From assembly GCF_024498275.1 (NCBI RefSeq), contig NZ_CP101809.1, forward strand, positions 62,001-126,000: DNA of 64,000 bases, in the 5' to 3' direction. Under the pieces are notes generated by a model that did no database searches, had not been told where the DNA came from, and worked only from the letters and a program-made list of their open reading frames with translations. Positions 50,040 through 63,378 of this stretch are shown here, piece after piece. Numbering within the stretch: the first letter of the stretch is position 1; each line of letters opens with the position of its first letter. Position numbers and translations under genes: made by a program. The DNA comes from Mycoplasmoides fastidiosum (lineage in GTDB: Bacteria; Bacillota_I; Bacilli_A; Mycoplasmatales; Mycoplasmoidaceae).

Positions 50040-51050
50040 ATGAATAATCAAACAAAAGATACTCAAACAACTAATAATACTAATCAAAAATTAGTTGAAC
50101 CAAAACAGTCAAACAATGTTGCAGCAACTAATAGTCCTAAACCAGTAAAAGCTGCACAACGGGTTGTTAATAAAATTGATGAAGTAGCTAAAAAGAAAGT
50201 TTTAGCACCTAAAAAAATTACAGTCACTAAAACAAAAGATAGAACTTCCAAACCTAAAAGTTCAACTAAGAAATTTTTCCAAAGATTTGGCAAATTAGTT
50301 GTGGGTTTTGGTGCAATTGCTTTGATTCCATTAATCACTTTAGCTGCTAGAGATAATGATCCTTACAATACTAATTTATTTCGTGAAATTACTTCAGAAC
50401 ATGTTCGCAATAATACTGAGTACCAAGACTTACCTAAAGTAAATGTTTCTTATGGGGAATTAATTAGAGGTACTCGTTCCTATAATAACGGGAACTATGT
50501 TTTGTATTTTGGTACGGAAGCATGTTCACACTGTGCTGAATTTTTATTTAGTAACGCTAATTTTTCACAAGGAACTCCCCCATTAGGAAACGCAAGTAAC
50601 AATGCCAGTTGATCTCGAGGAATTTGGGGACAAGGAATTACTTATGCTGATAACATTAGTAATCCTAGTGTTAAATTCATTATGTTTGAAGATCAACCTC
50701 CAGCTTCTCAAGATGCTTATAGCGATCGTTTATTTACTTTGCCATGATCAACTAATCAAAATAATAGTTTAAATAGCGGAATTGTGGCCGGTCAATATGT
50801 GCGTAATGATCAATCTGCACTAGATTTTCGTGCACTATTCTCATTTGCCAAAGCCAATTATTCCCAAGTAATTGGCACTCCATCTGTGATGGCATTTAGG
50901 AACGGAATTTTTCACTGGTATAATTTAACCGAAACAACCAATAGTTCTGGAGACAACAACCAAACACCGCCAACACCTGAAGTAAATACTGCAGGAACAG
51001 CAAGTAAATTTATTGATTTTTTAAATAGTGTTTATAATTCCAACTCATAA
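50040..51050 (+). CDS. Membrane-anchored extracytoplasmic thioredoxin-like protein
   Basis: 336 residues from the ATG at 50040. Long Lys/Thr/Asn-rich cytoplasmic head (about 85 residues), one helix VVGFGAIALIPLITLAA, then an outside domain. That domain carries VLYFGTEACSHCAEFLF (CSHC active site) and VIGTPSVMAFRNG with the cis-Pro: a thioredoxin fold, probably for disulfide handling of surface proteins. Start is uncertain: 50040 lacks an RBS nearby, whereas an in-frame ATG at 49983 would sit at the predicted transcript 5' end (leaderless, adding 19 residues). Confidence 0.82.
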
Positions 51051-51092
51051 TCAATAGATTGATTAATTAAAATAAAATCAGGAAAAAATATT

Positions 51093-51134
51093 AAAAATCA
51101 CAACTAGTAATTTCAAAACAGGTTGTGATTTTTT
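51093..51134 (+). terminator. Terminator after the thioredoxin-like gene
   Basis: AAAATCACAACT pairs with GGTTGTGATTTT around a 16-nt loop, T6 tail. Confidence 0.8.
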
Positions 51135-51168
51135 CATATTTATTTAAATAAAAAAAAGGAGCTTTATT

Positions 51169-52248
51169 ATGAACGATAAAATCAAAAAAAGTTATGACAC
51201 CATTGCTAAATACATGACAATTGATGGCTTAAGTGGTTATGAAGATGAAGTTGCAGCTAAATTTCAAGCTGAGACCAAAAAATTTCAACTAAATTACCAA
51301 CGTGATGGTTTAGGTTCAATTATTGCGCACTACCCTAATGCTAAAGGGCCAAAAGTTATGATTGTTGGTCATTTAGATGAAATTGGATTTATGGTATTAG
51401 ATATTTTAGATGGTGGACAAATTAAATTAAGTACTGTTGGAGGAATTTGACCCCAAGCAATTGTTTCATCAAAAGTTGAATTAACAACTACCAGTGGGAA
51501 AAAATTCTTAGGAGTTATTGGTCATACATCAGTACACATTATTACACCAGAAGCCCGCAATAAAGCATTACAACTAAATGACTTATTTGCTGATTTTGGT
51601 TTTAGTTCCAAACAAGATGCATTAGATAAAGGTGTAGAAATTGGTGATCTAATTCACTTTAAATCCGAAACTTTTTTAATGGACAATAATTTAATTGCAG
51701 GAAAAGCGGTTGATAATCGCATTTCATTAGCGGCATTAGAAATGATGCTTGAAAATCTAAAAGATACATCATTAAAAAATGATCCATATTTTGTAGGAAC
51801 AGTACAAGAAGAAGTTGGTTGTCGTGGAGCTAAAACCATTGCAACTAAAATTAAAGCTGATATTGCTATTGCTGTTGATGTTTGTGCTTCTCATGATACT
51901 CCAGGAGCGATTCCAGGCAACACTAAAATTGGTGCTGGAGTAGCAATTACTTTAAAAGACTTCTTTAATCAAGTTAATCCTAAATTAGCTAAATATGTAA
52001 CAGATTTAGCTAAAAAATTAGACATTCCTTTCATGAGAGTTGTATCACAAGGCGGTGGAACCGATGCTAGTGAATTACAATATAGTAACGATGGGGTTCC
52101 AACCTTAATTGTTTCGATTCCACAACGTTATTTACATGCAGCGTATGGAGTGGTTAGTTTAGATGATTTTAATCACTTAGTTCACTTATTAACTGAATTC
52201 ATTAAACACTTTGATGAAAAAGCTTTAAAAGCAATTAGTTATCAATAA
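51169..52248 (+). CDS. M42-family metallo-aminopeptidase
   Basis: 359 residues. Zinc and catalytic segments: VMIVGHLDEIGFMV (His-x-Asp), GKAVDNRIS (bridging Asp), VGTVQEEVGCRGA (Glu-Glu), AVDVCASHDTP (Asp), SQGGGTDAS and YLHAAYGV (His). Tetrahedral cytoplasmic aminopeptidase family (PepA/FrvX/endoglucanase-M type) that trims peptides for amino-acid recycling. AAAGGAG RBS; own terminator. Confidence 0.94.
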
Positions 52249-52261
52249 TTTAAATCTAAAT

Positions 52262-52293
52262 AAAACCCTTCACTTTTTTAAGTGAAGGGTTTT
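52262..52293 (+). terminator. Terminator after the M42 peptidase gene
   Basis: AAAACCCTTCACTT pairs with AAGTGAAGGGTTTT. Confidence 0.9.
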
Positions 52294-52320
52294 ATTTATT
52301 TATTTATTTATTTATTTATT
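52290..52320. repeat. (TTTA)n microsatellite
   Basis: Seven to eight tandem TTTA units between the terminator and the 3' end of the leftward gene; slippage-prone but outside coding sequence. Confidence 0.85.
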
Positions 52321-52341
52321 ATTTAGTCAGAAAATGAAAGA

Positions 52342-52797
52342 TTAAGATTTACGATAAATCCGTCCATTTTTTCGCACCATTAATGTTTTGGGGCGAATAA
52401 CTTTAGGAGTAGTTAGTTGATTCATTAATAAATTTAAATCGTATGCTTTTAAATTCATCATTGCTTCAATGACATGATGAATGGTTCGATAAAAGGTTGA
52501 TCTAAAACCCTGAACATTTAATTCACGAATAACTTGGTTTCAAGTCATTCGCTTCTGTTTCTTAATATAGAAACTAATAATGGGCACCATACGATTTCAA
52601 CGATTAAGCGACAATGCTGCTGCATTTTTTTGCGCTTGATCAAGGTCAAGATTAAATTTTTGGTTTTCACAAAATTGTCGGTACTTAGCATCAAATTTAG
52701 GAAACAATTGATTTCATTCTTCAATGCTAGGATCCAAAATATTTGATTCGGGATCTGATTTGGATGAATTCTTTTTAGATTTAAATATTTTATTCAT
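52342..52797 (-). CDS. Basic hypothetical protein (151 aa), possible DNA/RNA binding
   Basis: Found only by reading TGA as Trp. Lys/Ser-rich start MNKIFKSKKNSSK, then helical segments. MTWNQVIRELNVQGFRSTFYRTIHHVIEAM could be a helix-turn-helix-like pair (a short helix, Gly turn, then an Arg/Ser/Thr-rich helix), and the C-terminus RPKTLMVRKNGRIYRKS is strongly basic. That reading is speculative. Divergent from the 52996 gene. Confidence 0.7.
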
Positions 52798-52947
52798 GTA
52801 CTAATGAGTTATTTAAAAATAAATTTTTATTCTTAATTAATTAAATTCAGTTATTTTTAAACGATAATTATAACCGGTTAATTTGCAACTGAAAAAGACT
52901 AATATTCCTTTGGTTCTGATTTCTCAATCCGGTTTAATTTAATTATT

Positions 52948-52956
52948 TGTTATAAT
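52948..52956 (+). promoter_or_regulatory. Extended -10 promoter (TGTTATAAT)
   Basis: TG-T-TATAAT, 40 nt before the start of the tail-anchored protein gene that leads the ligA-cysS-rlmB run. Confidence 0.6.
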
Positions 52957-52995
52957 CATCATTATACAAATTTAATGATAAATCAGCTTATATAA

Positions 52996-53313
52996 ATGGC
53001 GAAGAAAAATAAAAAGCGAAAAATTAAAGCTACTGTTGTTGAAGCTGTTTCAACTACTTCAAACGCTGAATTAATTACTTCAGTTTCTGAACAAAAACCT
53101 TTAGAATCAACTGATAAAAAATTGGCAACAGCAGTTCCAGTTGAAAAAAAATCAGTATGACAAAAGATTAGTTTTATGGTGCAAGATAACTGGGAAAATT
53201 TTGTTATTTGATGAAGTGCTTTAGACTTACGCCAAAAAATCATTCGAGTTGGTATTACTGTTGCTTTAATTGTTGCAATCATTGTGGTTTTATTTTTAAC
53301 ATTGGGCAGATAA
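52996..53313 (+). CDS. Tail-anchored small membrane protein (105 aa)
   Basis: Very basic start MAKKNKKRKIK, a Ser/Thr/Glu-rich linker, amphipathic VWQKISFMVQDNWENFVIWW (three TGA Trp) and one C-terminal helix IIRVGITVALIVAIIVVLFLTLG. The arrangement resembles SecE, but the usual 'KKVxWP' segment is missing and nusG is not next door, so I do not assign it. It is 102 nt upstream of ligA. Confidence 0.7.
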
Positions 53314-53415
53314 ATCAATAAATTAAATCCATCAATTACCAAATACAAATTTTTGTGTTTGGTAATTTTCTTGTTTAATTCATTTAATGAAAAATGAAAA
53401 AATTGAACAACAACT

Positions 53416-55495
<2,080 letters not shown>

Positions 55496-55509
<14 letters not shown>

Positions 55510-56815
55510 AATCTTTGACAGCAAAACTGGAACAAAACAATTTTTAGAAGACACACCCATCACACTTTATAACTGTGGACCCACAGTTTATAACGATATT
55601 CATGTTGGCAATTTACGTTCACCAATTATTTTTGACATGTTAGTGCGTTTTTTAAAACTAGTTAATCAACCATATTTATACGTGCACAATATTACTGACA
55701 TTGATGACAAAATTATTCAACGTGCTAAAGACGAGAATTTATCAGAAATGGCGATTGGGATTAAATATACCGAACATTATTTAGCCATTTTAGAACATAT
55801 GAATATTTTATTGCCACAAATTATGCCTAAGGTTTCAGATAATATTTCAGGCATTATTGCTTATATTCAGCAATTGGTTAATAATGACTATGGGTATTTA
55901 GCTGGAAATGATGTTGTTTTTTCGATTAATAAAGTTAGTCAGTATGGTGAACTTTCCAAACAAAATATTGCCGAACTAATTGCTGACAGCCGAGAAGCAA
56001 ATCAAAATGAAGAAAAACAAAATTCACTGGATTTTGTTTTATGAAAAAAAACCAATGTTGGTTTAAATTGAGATACTCCATGATCAACTGGTCGGCCAGG
56101 ATGACATAGTGAGTGTTCTTATTTTATTAATAAGTTCATAGGACCACAAGTAACTATTCATGGTGGTGGAGTTGATCTTAAATTTCCACATCACGAAAAC
56201 GAAAATGCTCAAAATTATGGCATTTGTCAACTACCAATCGCTAAAATCTGAATGCATGTGGGCACAATCACTATTGATGATCAAAAAATGTCTAAATCAT
56301 TAAAAAACTTTGTTCTAGTCAAAGATGTTTTAGCTCGGTTCAATCCGGATGCATTACGTTATTTTTTCTGTCAAAACCATTATCGTAATCCGACTAATTT
56401 TACTTGAGAAAAAATGACAGAAGCTCAAAAAGAAATTCAGAGCTTATTACATCCAATTCATGTTGCTCGTACTAAATTGCTTAATGAAAAAAAATGTGAT
56501 TTTACAAAAGTACAATTAGCTGATGAAGTGATTGAGGTTTTGAGTGATGATTTGAACTTACCTAATTACTTAACTTATTTACAACAAGTCCGTAATGATT
56601 TGAACAAAGCCATTAAACAAAATGATAACAAGCAAATGACTCAGTTGATGCATCAGTTAATTTATCACTTAACTGCTTTTGGATTTGATGTGCCTAATTT
56701 ACATACACCAGAAATTAAACAATTAATTACTGATTGAAAACAGTTATTGAACGCCAAAAACTATCAAGCAGCCGATGTAATTCGCGCACAATTAATTGCT
56801 ACAGGAGTTTTGTAA
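55496..56815 (+). CDS. cysS: Cysteinyl-tRNA synthetase
   Basis: 439 residues. [16 protein letters not shown] (HIGH-type HVGN plus zinc Cys), GRPGWHSECS and [12 protein letters not shown] (zinc ligands), KMSKSLKN. The C-terminal DALR-like domain is shortened, as in other mycoplasmas. Overlaps ligA by 14 nt; rlmB starts 3 nt after it. Confidence 0.96.
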
Positions 56816-56817
56816 AT

Positions 56818-57588
56818 ATGAAATCCCATTTCTCAAAAAAACCCGAAATCAAAACAAATGAGACCACAAATCATAATTTGATTTTAGTCGGACGTAAAGC
56901 TGTAGGCGATGCTATTAGTGATTCATTTTTAAGATCTAAAATTTATCGAATCTATTTAACTTCTTCCCAACAACACTTAATTAAATTATGTCAAGATGAA
57001 AAAATTGGGGTCGAAATTGTTACTAAAAATTGATTTGAGAAAAAATTTCGGAATGAAAATCATCAAAATTGTTGTTTGATTATTCGGGGACGAGCTTCAT
57101 TAAGTTTAGAACAATTAATTACTAGAACTCAAAACCAAAAACGTAGTTTAATTTTATTGTTAGATCAAATTCAAGACCCCCATAATTTTGGTGCAATTTT
57201 ACGTACAGCAGCAGCTGCTAATGTTGATGGGGTCATTGTAGCTAATCGCAATCAAGTGAAACTAACTACCACTGTTTTAAAAGTGTCAGCAGGTGCTGGA
57301 TTATTAATTGATGTGGTTGAAGTTAGTAATTTAAATGCGGCATTGGATAAATTGAAAAAAGCTGGTTATTGAAGTTATGCTTCTTTATTAGGTGATGGTA
57401 CCCAAAATTATGATCAAGTTGATTATGCTGATAAATCAGTTTTAATTGTTGGTAATGAAGGTAATGGCATTAGTAAATTATTAGCTCAAAACACTGATTT
57501 TAAAATTCAAATTCCCATGATCAAACAAGTGGAATCACTTAATGTAGCAGTGGCAACGGGGATATTAATCTACCAAATGGTTAAATAA
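56818..57588 (+). CDS. rlmB: 23S rRNA (guanosine-2'-O)-methyltransferase RlmB (TrmH family)
   Basis: 256 residues. Substrate-binding domain LILVGRKAVGDAI, then the SPOUT domain: LLLDQIQDPHNFGAILRTA (motif 1), LIVGNEGNGIS (motif 2), VESLNVAVATGILIYQM (motif 3). Start MKSHFSKK is 3 nt after cysS; the long leftward extension of this frame lies inside cysS and is not used. The cysS-rlmB pairing is common in Firmicutes. Confidence 0.92.
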
Positions 57589-57591
57589 AAG

Positions 57592-57600
57592 TGTTACAAT
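57592..57600 (+). promoter_or_regulatory. Extended -10 promoter of ptsI
   Basis: TG-T-TACAAT, 35 nt before the ptsI start codon. Confidence 0.5.
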
Positions 57601-57634
57601 TAAACTAGTTTTTTAGTAGGGAATTTAAATAATT

Positions 57635-59371
57635 ATGGTTAAAAAATTTCAAGGAATTGGAGCAAGTAATGGGATTGCAATTGCACCTGCTTTTGTTTTA
57701 AAAGAATTAGTTTTTAACTTAGAGCACGAAGTTTTTAGTGATGTAACAACTGAGTTAGATAAGTACCAAAAGTTACGAACAAGAGCTAAACAGGCGATTG
57801 ATCAAATCATTGAAATTGCTAGTGCTAAATTAAGTCAAGAAAAAGTTGATATTTTTGAAGCGCATAAACAACTTATTGATGATGAAGAAATTCGTCAAGA
57901 AATTATTACCTTAATCAAAGAAGAACAAAAACCAGTTGCTGTAGCAATTGATTCAGTGTACAACAAATATTTTGAAATCTTTTCAGCAATGGAAGATGAA
58001 TATTTTAAAGAACGATCTAGTGATATTTATGATGTGAAAAAACGTTTGTTGGCGTTTGCACTAAATTTAGCACTACCCGACTTATTGTCAATTAATTCTG
58101 AATGCATTATTCTTGCTCACGATTTAACTCCTAGTGAAACTGCTCAGTTAGATCCCCAATTTGTTAAAGGTTTTCTAACCAACATCGGTGGCCGAACTAG
58201 TCATGCTGCTATTATGGCAAGAACTTTAGAAATTCCCGCAGTTGTTTCATTAAAAAATATTACTGATGTTGTTACTAATAATGTTTTGTTAGGCATGAAT
58301 GGTAGTAACGGAGTGGTCGAAGTTATCAATGATGATGCTACCAAAGATGCTTGATTAAAACAGCAAAAGAATTTTGGCGAATATTTATCTAGCTTAGAAA
58401 AATATAAAACTCAAGAAGTTACTACAACTGATGGGGTTAAAGTTTTAATTGAAGGTAACATTGGCCATCCTCATGATGTTGAAAAAGTTCTGAGCAATGG
58501 AGGGCAAGGAATTGGTTTATTTCGTAGTGAATTTTTATACATGGAAGCTAATAATTGACCAACTGAAGACGAGCAGTATCAAAGTTATAAACAGGCTTTA
58601 GAGAAGATGGGTGATAAAGTAGTTATCATTCGTACTTTAGACATTGGTGGAGACAAACATCTAAATTATTTTGATTTTCCCCAAGAAATGAACCCGTTTT
58701 TAGGTTATCGAGCTTTGCGTTTATCTTTGGATAAACGTGATGTTTTTGAAACCCAACTACGAGCTTTGTTACGCGCTTCTGTTTATGGGAAATTAGGAAT
58801 TATGTTTCCAATGGTGGCGACTGTAGAAGAATTTTTAACTGCTAAAAATTTGACTTTAAAATTAGCCAATGATTTGCGTCAAGAAGGTTTTCAAGTTGCA
58901 GATAACTTTGAAATTGGCATGATGATTGAAATTCCTACTGCAGCAGTTTTAGCTGAAACTTTTGCTAAACATGCTGATTTTTTCTCTATTGGTTCAAATG
59001 ACTTAATTCAATATAGTTTAGCAGTGGATCGAATGAGTGAGGATGTCAACTATTTATACCAACCAAACTTTCCAGGTTTGTTATCGATGATTAAAATTGC
59101 AATTGATGGGTGTCATCGGGGTAAAAAAATCATTGGTATGTGTGGGGAAATGGCTGGAGAAATTTTATCTGTGCCATTATTAATGGGAATGGGATTAGAT
59201 GCATTTTCAATGTCTGCTTCTTCAATTCCCCAAATTAAATACCTTGTTTCCAAAATTAGTATGAAAGATTGTCAAGAATTAGCTGCTAAAGCCTTAACTC
59301 TAGAAAGTGAAGTTGAAGTTAATCAATTAGTTAAAAAATTCTTGAATGAAAATAATGTTGTTTGGTATTAA
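57635..59371 (+). CDS. ptsI: PTS enzyme I (phosphoenolpyruvate-protein phosphotransferase)
   Basis: 578 residues. Phosphohistidine motif [39 protein letters not shown]-binding region [12 protein letters not shown] and [13 protein letters not shown], and CGEMAGE with the conserved Cys. Transfers phosphate from PEP to HPr (ptsH at 25257). ptsH and ptsI are separated by 32 kb here. Confidence 0.97.
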
Positions 59372-59431
59372 AATAGCAAACAAATTTGATTAATCAATTC
59401 GAACGAATTGAAAACTGAAAGGATTGTTTAA

Positions 59432-60289
59432 ATGAACAAAAAGATTTGCATTATGACCGATACTTCTTCTACAATGAATGAAGAAACCGCAAAAAAACAT
59501 GGAATTGTCCTATTGCCCTTAAACATGATTGATGAAGCAGGATTTGACCATTTCAATAATTTGTCATTAGAAGTGATTGGTCGAAGAATGGAAAGTGGTG
59601 AGTTTTTAAGAACCAGTACTACTCCTATTGGCTTATTTGTGCAAACAATTGAGGATTTATTTAAACAATACGAAAAAATTATTTATTTGACACTTTCTTC
59701 AAAAATTTCTAGTCAATTTTCCCAATCTTTAAATATTTTAAAAACCGAATTTGGCAATGATAATTTATTGGTATTTGATTCGGCTAATTCTGGGTATGGT
59801 TTAGAAGTTTTAGCAACTCAGTTAGCTGAGCAAGTGAATAAACCAGATTTCAAAATTGAGCAAGTTAGCGAATTGATTCGGGATTTTCGCACTAAGAATT
59901 TTAGTTATTTCACCTGTGAAAATATTAAATACATTGCTCGAAGTGGTCGGGGTGGTAAAAAGATCTTAAAATATTTTGGCAAAATTATTCGTCCAGTTAT
60001 TTTATTTACTGATGAAAATTCTCTAGAAACCATTTCTCGAACTCTAGAGGGTGCCATTGCTAAAATGGTAGCAGCAATTGCTAAACGGTTAAATACTAAC
60101 CAGAGTATCATTAAAAAGATTGTTATTTACAATGGTTTGGGTAAACCAGAAATTATTCAAAACTTAGTTAGTTTAATTAATGAAAAACTAGAATATGCTG
60201 TAGATACAATTGGCATAGTTGATGTCCCTAAAGTGGTGTTTGTTCATACTGGGCCCCAAACTTATGGAGTTTATGTTGAAACGCTTTAA
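59432..60289 (+). CDS. DegV-family fatty-acid-binding protein
   Basis: 285 residues. IMTDTSSTMNEETAKKHGI, LRTSTTPIGLFVQTIEDLF (the TSxPs fatty-acid contact), IIYLTLSSKISSQF, VFDSANSGYG, KYIARSGRGGK and a C-terminal FVHTGPQTYGVYVE. DegV proteins bind fatty acids; in Firmicutes FakB members pass them to FakA kinase. No fakA is in this window. AAAGGA RBS. Confidence 0.92.
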   Translation: MNKKICIMTDTSSTMNEETAKKHGIVLLPLNMIDEAGFDHFNNLSLEVIGRRMESGEFLRTSTTPIGLFVQTIEDLFKQYEKIIYLTLSSKISSQFSQSLNILKTEFGNDNLLVFDSANSGYGLEVLATQLAEQVNKPDFKIEQVSELIRDFRTKNFSYFTCENIKYIARSGRGGKKILKYFGKIIRPVILFTDENSLETISRTLEGAIAKMVAAIAKRLNTNQSIIKKIVIYNGLGKPEIIQNLVSLINEKLEYAVDTIGIVDVPKVVFVHTGPQTYGVYVETL

Positions 60290-60317
60290 AAAACCTTTAT
60301 TGAAACCATCATTCTAC

Positions 60318-60350
60318 AAAACTCCACTGCATTAGTGGGGTTTTATTTTT
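60318..60350 (+). terminator. Terminator after the DegV gene
   Basis: AAAACTCCACT-GCATT-AGTGGGGTTTT, then ATTTTT. Confidence 0.88.
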
Positions 60351-60375
60351 GAAATATCGATAATAAAGTTTTAGT

Positions 60376-60404
60376 TTGACTTTTATTTAATTTTCAAAAT
60401 AAAT
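60376..60404 (+). promoter_or_regulatory. Promoter of apt
   Basis: TTGACT (60376-60381), 17-nt spacer, ATAAAT (60399-60404). Confidence 0.55.
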
Positions 60405-60459
60405 TGGTTTAAAATTTAGTTCTGTGACAAAATTAGCGATCAACAAAACCAATTAAAAA

Positions 60460-60990
60460 ATGGAAAAAAAATACTTAGATCAAATTTATCAAGAAATTAT
60501 TAACGTTCCTGATTTCCCGATTAAAGGGATTAATTTTAGAGATATTACCCCATTATTTTTAAAACCAAAGTTGTTTAAAAAAATCATTCAAGAATTAGCT
60601 AATTTTGCTCGAACTATTCAGGCCGACATTATTTTAGCTCCTGAATCCCGAGGATTTTTATTTGGACTTCCGGTTGCTTTAGAAACCAATTTAGGTTTCG
60701 TGTTAGCACGCAAACCAAATAAATTACCCCGCGAAACGGTTAGTGAATCTTGTACTCTAGAATATGGCACTACAACCTTTCATGTTCATAAAGATGCAAT
60801 TCAACCAGGTCAACGAGTTTTAATTCTGGATGATTTGTTAGCAACAGGTGGAACCACTAACTGTTTGGAAAATTTAATTCGTAAACTTGGCGGCATTCCT
60901 GTAGGAAGCGCTTATTGTGTAGAATTAGCTTCACTCAAAGGTCGAAAAAATCTAAGTGGTGAAATTTTAGTTGTCGCTAGTTTTGAATAA
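60460..60990 (+). CDS. apt: Adenine phosphoribosyltransferase
   Basis: 176 residues. INVPDFPIKGINFRDITPL, ILAPESRGFLFG, VLARKPNKLPRETV and PRPP loop VLILDDLLATGGTTN (canonical, unlike hpt and upp here). Makes AMP from adenine. Confidence 0.97.
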   Translation: MEKKYLDQIYQEIINVPDFPIKGINFRDITPLFLKPKLFKKIIQELANFARTIQADIILAPESRGFLFGLPVALETNLGFVLARKPNKLPRETVSESCTLEYGTTTFHVHKDAIQPGQRVLILDDLLATGGTTNCLENLIRKLGGIPVGSAYCVELASLKGRKNLSGEILVVASFE

Positions 60991-61022
60991 ATTTGTAATT
61001 AATTAGACTGGCTAGAAAAGAT

Positions 61023-61059
61023 AAAAAAAGACTTCAGAAATACTCTGAAGTCTTTTTTT
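61023..61059. terminator. Bidirectional terminator (apt / SGNH lipoprotein)
   Basis: AAAGACTTCAGA-AATAC-TCTGAAGTCTTT with A7 and T7 flanks between convergent genes. Confidence 0.92.
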
Positions 61060-61078
61060 ATTATCTTGGATAAATGTA

Positions 61079-63163
61079 TTATTTAGATGCAGTTTGAGTA
61101 GCTGCAACAGGTGCTGTTGCTGTCACGGAAGCACTAGTTGTGGTTGTTCCGCCACTTGTTGTGCTAAAACTAGTATAAAAATTTTTCAAAAGAGTTACAT
61201 TCTTTTCTGACCATTGCTTGACTAAATCAGCAGTCGAACTAGCGTTCATATATTGAGATTTAGTTGAATCAGTAAAAAGATCAGTTGCTACTTTTTCAAT
61301 TCAATCTGCAATTTTATCGTCTAAATTACTTGCTTTTTGATATTCACTTAATTTAGCGTTTGACCCATTAGTTTGAAGTTCAGTGTGATTTGTCCCTGTT
61401 GTTGAGTGCAATTCAAGAAGAGCAGCATTGAATGCAGTGAAGAATTCAACGAATTGATTTTTAATGTTTCTAGTTAAATATTTATTGATTGCACCATTCT
61501 TTTTAAAAGCATTTGAAAAATTATGAGAAGTATCATTTTTGAAAAAATTACTGTTCAATAAATTTTTCATTGCCACTAGAATAGTGGTTAAACTTTTTGC
61601 ATTTAAAGTTTTAGCGTTCAATAAGTGAAAACCATCTTTTAAGTTTTCATTAGTTAAACGTTGATCACCATATTTATCTAAACTATGTTCCAAATTAGTT
61701 ACCAGTAAATCAGTTAAATCAGGATGAGACACTAATCAAGTTGCAAAATTTCTATAGGTACCGTTACTTCCTAAAAAACTGTTTCAAGTAGTTTCGGTTT
61801 CAAGGCCCATTCAAACTTTGAAAAGTTTATCGTATAAATTGTAACCACCAGTTTTAACTAAAGTAACAAAAGAAGAACCGCGTTTATTTAAATTAAAAAC
61901 ATCGACTAATGCAGGATTATTTTCTAATGGTGTTTGAGTTTTGATTGTTGTTTGTCCTGGTACTCCAGCTACAGTACGAACTAAATCTCTTTCATCTAAA
62001 TCAGAATGTAAAAATTGTTTAAAACCTTTGACATCAGTTCGCAAGTATTGTTCATCTCACAATGGATTTAAGGTATTTCAATTTTTTACCTGTGCATCAG
62101 CTTCACTGTCTTGTTTTAAAGTTAACTTTAAGAAAATGTCTTGTGCCATTTTTTTATGACCATACATAGTTGGGTGAATATCAAATAAATTATGGGCATA
62201 AACTGTAGCATTTTTATTTCAATCATTAGGATCATCGACATTTATTCAATCAACATTAGCTTTTTTTGCCACGTCTTTAATGATTGTTTGATTAACTAAA
62301 TTAAGAATGTATTGAGTTGCTTCTTTATCCTTTAAAAAAGAACTTAGAATGCTTCCAATATTAAAACCGATACTACGACTACCACTTGAACTAGAAGTAC
62401 CACCACCAAGAGCTAAATTATTAACTAAATTGTTTAAAGCATTACTAATACGAATTAATGGCATTGGATAACCTGTTAAAACAATTCTAGCTTTGGGGTT
62501 TAATTCTTTAATTCTTGCAATTAAATCTTCATAACTTTTAATGATTTTTCTATTAGTACTACCCAATTTTAAATACAATGATGGTAAATTACTAGTATCA
62601 GCTAAATCAGTCAATGGAATTTCAGCAAAAAAATCATTTGCAGCTAATGAAACAGTAATTAAGTCAGCATTTTGAACTTTCTCTAAAATTTTGTTATATT
62701 GACCTGTGCTAAAATCACCAAAGTATTTAGGTAGACGATCCTTAAACGGACTATTTAAATCAGCATTAGTTTTTTGAACAAAGTTAAAATAATCACTTCG
62801 AGATTTCACATCATAACCTTCTGGTGTTTTATTTAAAAAATGTAACCAGTCAGTTGTACGTGCTCCAGAAATAGCTAGATTTGTGTAATCTTCTAATTTT
62901 TCAACTGAGTTTTGATTAATATAATGAGCTAAGAATGACGGATAACTTCAACCATTGACTGCATTAGTGCTTTGATTAAAATTTCCGCTAGTTTCTAAAC
63001 CACCTAAATCAGCATTATATCCAGCAGCTACTGAATCACCAATTGCAACATAATTCACTTTGGTTGGATTATTAGCTTCGGATAAACCAGAACAAGCAGA
63101 TAAAATCAATCCAGAAATTATGCTTAATGGTAGTCAAACTCCCTTTAATTTTTTGAATTTCAA
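61079..63163 (-). CDS. Surface lipoprotein with SGNH/GDSL hydrolase domain
   Basis: 694 residues. Start is TTG at 63163, chosen for AGAGGT 5-6 nt upstream. Basic head KFKKLKG, hydrophobic signal and lipobox ILSAC, so lipid-anchored outside. SGNH blocks follow: VNYVAIGDSVAAGYNA (Ser nucleophile), NLAISGARTTDW (Gly), VSLAANDFF (Asn), and LFDIHPTMYGHKKMA (Asp-x-x-His). All four catalytic positions are intact. The C-terminal half (from about residue 360) is an unrecognised helical domain, ending in a Thr/Ala/Ser-rich tail. Probably an esterase or phospholipase acting on host or own lipids; substrate inferred. Confidence 0.9.
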
Positions 63164-63312
63164 CTTAGACCTCTTTTCAACCCAATTTAGAACCTAAATC
63201 AAGTTTATTATTCATGTTTTGAAAATTAATTTTTTCCAATTAAATCCCATCTATTATACGAGAAGAATGAATTTTTTTAGAGAAAACTTTTTGGTTAGGA
63301 TTTGACAAGAAA

Positions 63313-63343
63313 AAAGACAATGTTAGTATATAACATTGTCTTT
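63313..63343 (-). terminator. Terminator after clpB
   Basis: AAAGACAATGTTA-GTATA-TAACATTGTCTTT, T-rich on the minus strand. Confidence 0.88.
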
Positions 63344-63378
63344 CTGTATTAATAAAATAAAATCTGATTTACAGTGAA

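Noticed and set aside
52290-52320. CRISPR-like array
   Set aside because: A simple TTTA microsatellite; no spaced repeats or cas genes anywhere in the window.
52996-53313. SecE
   Set aside because: One C-terminal helix fits, but the conserved KKVxWP segment is missing and nusG is not adjacent.
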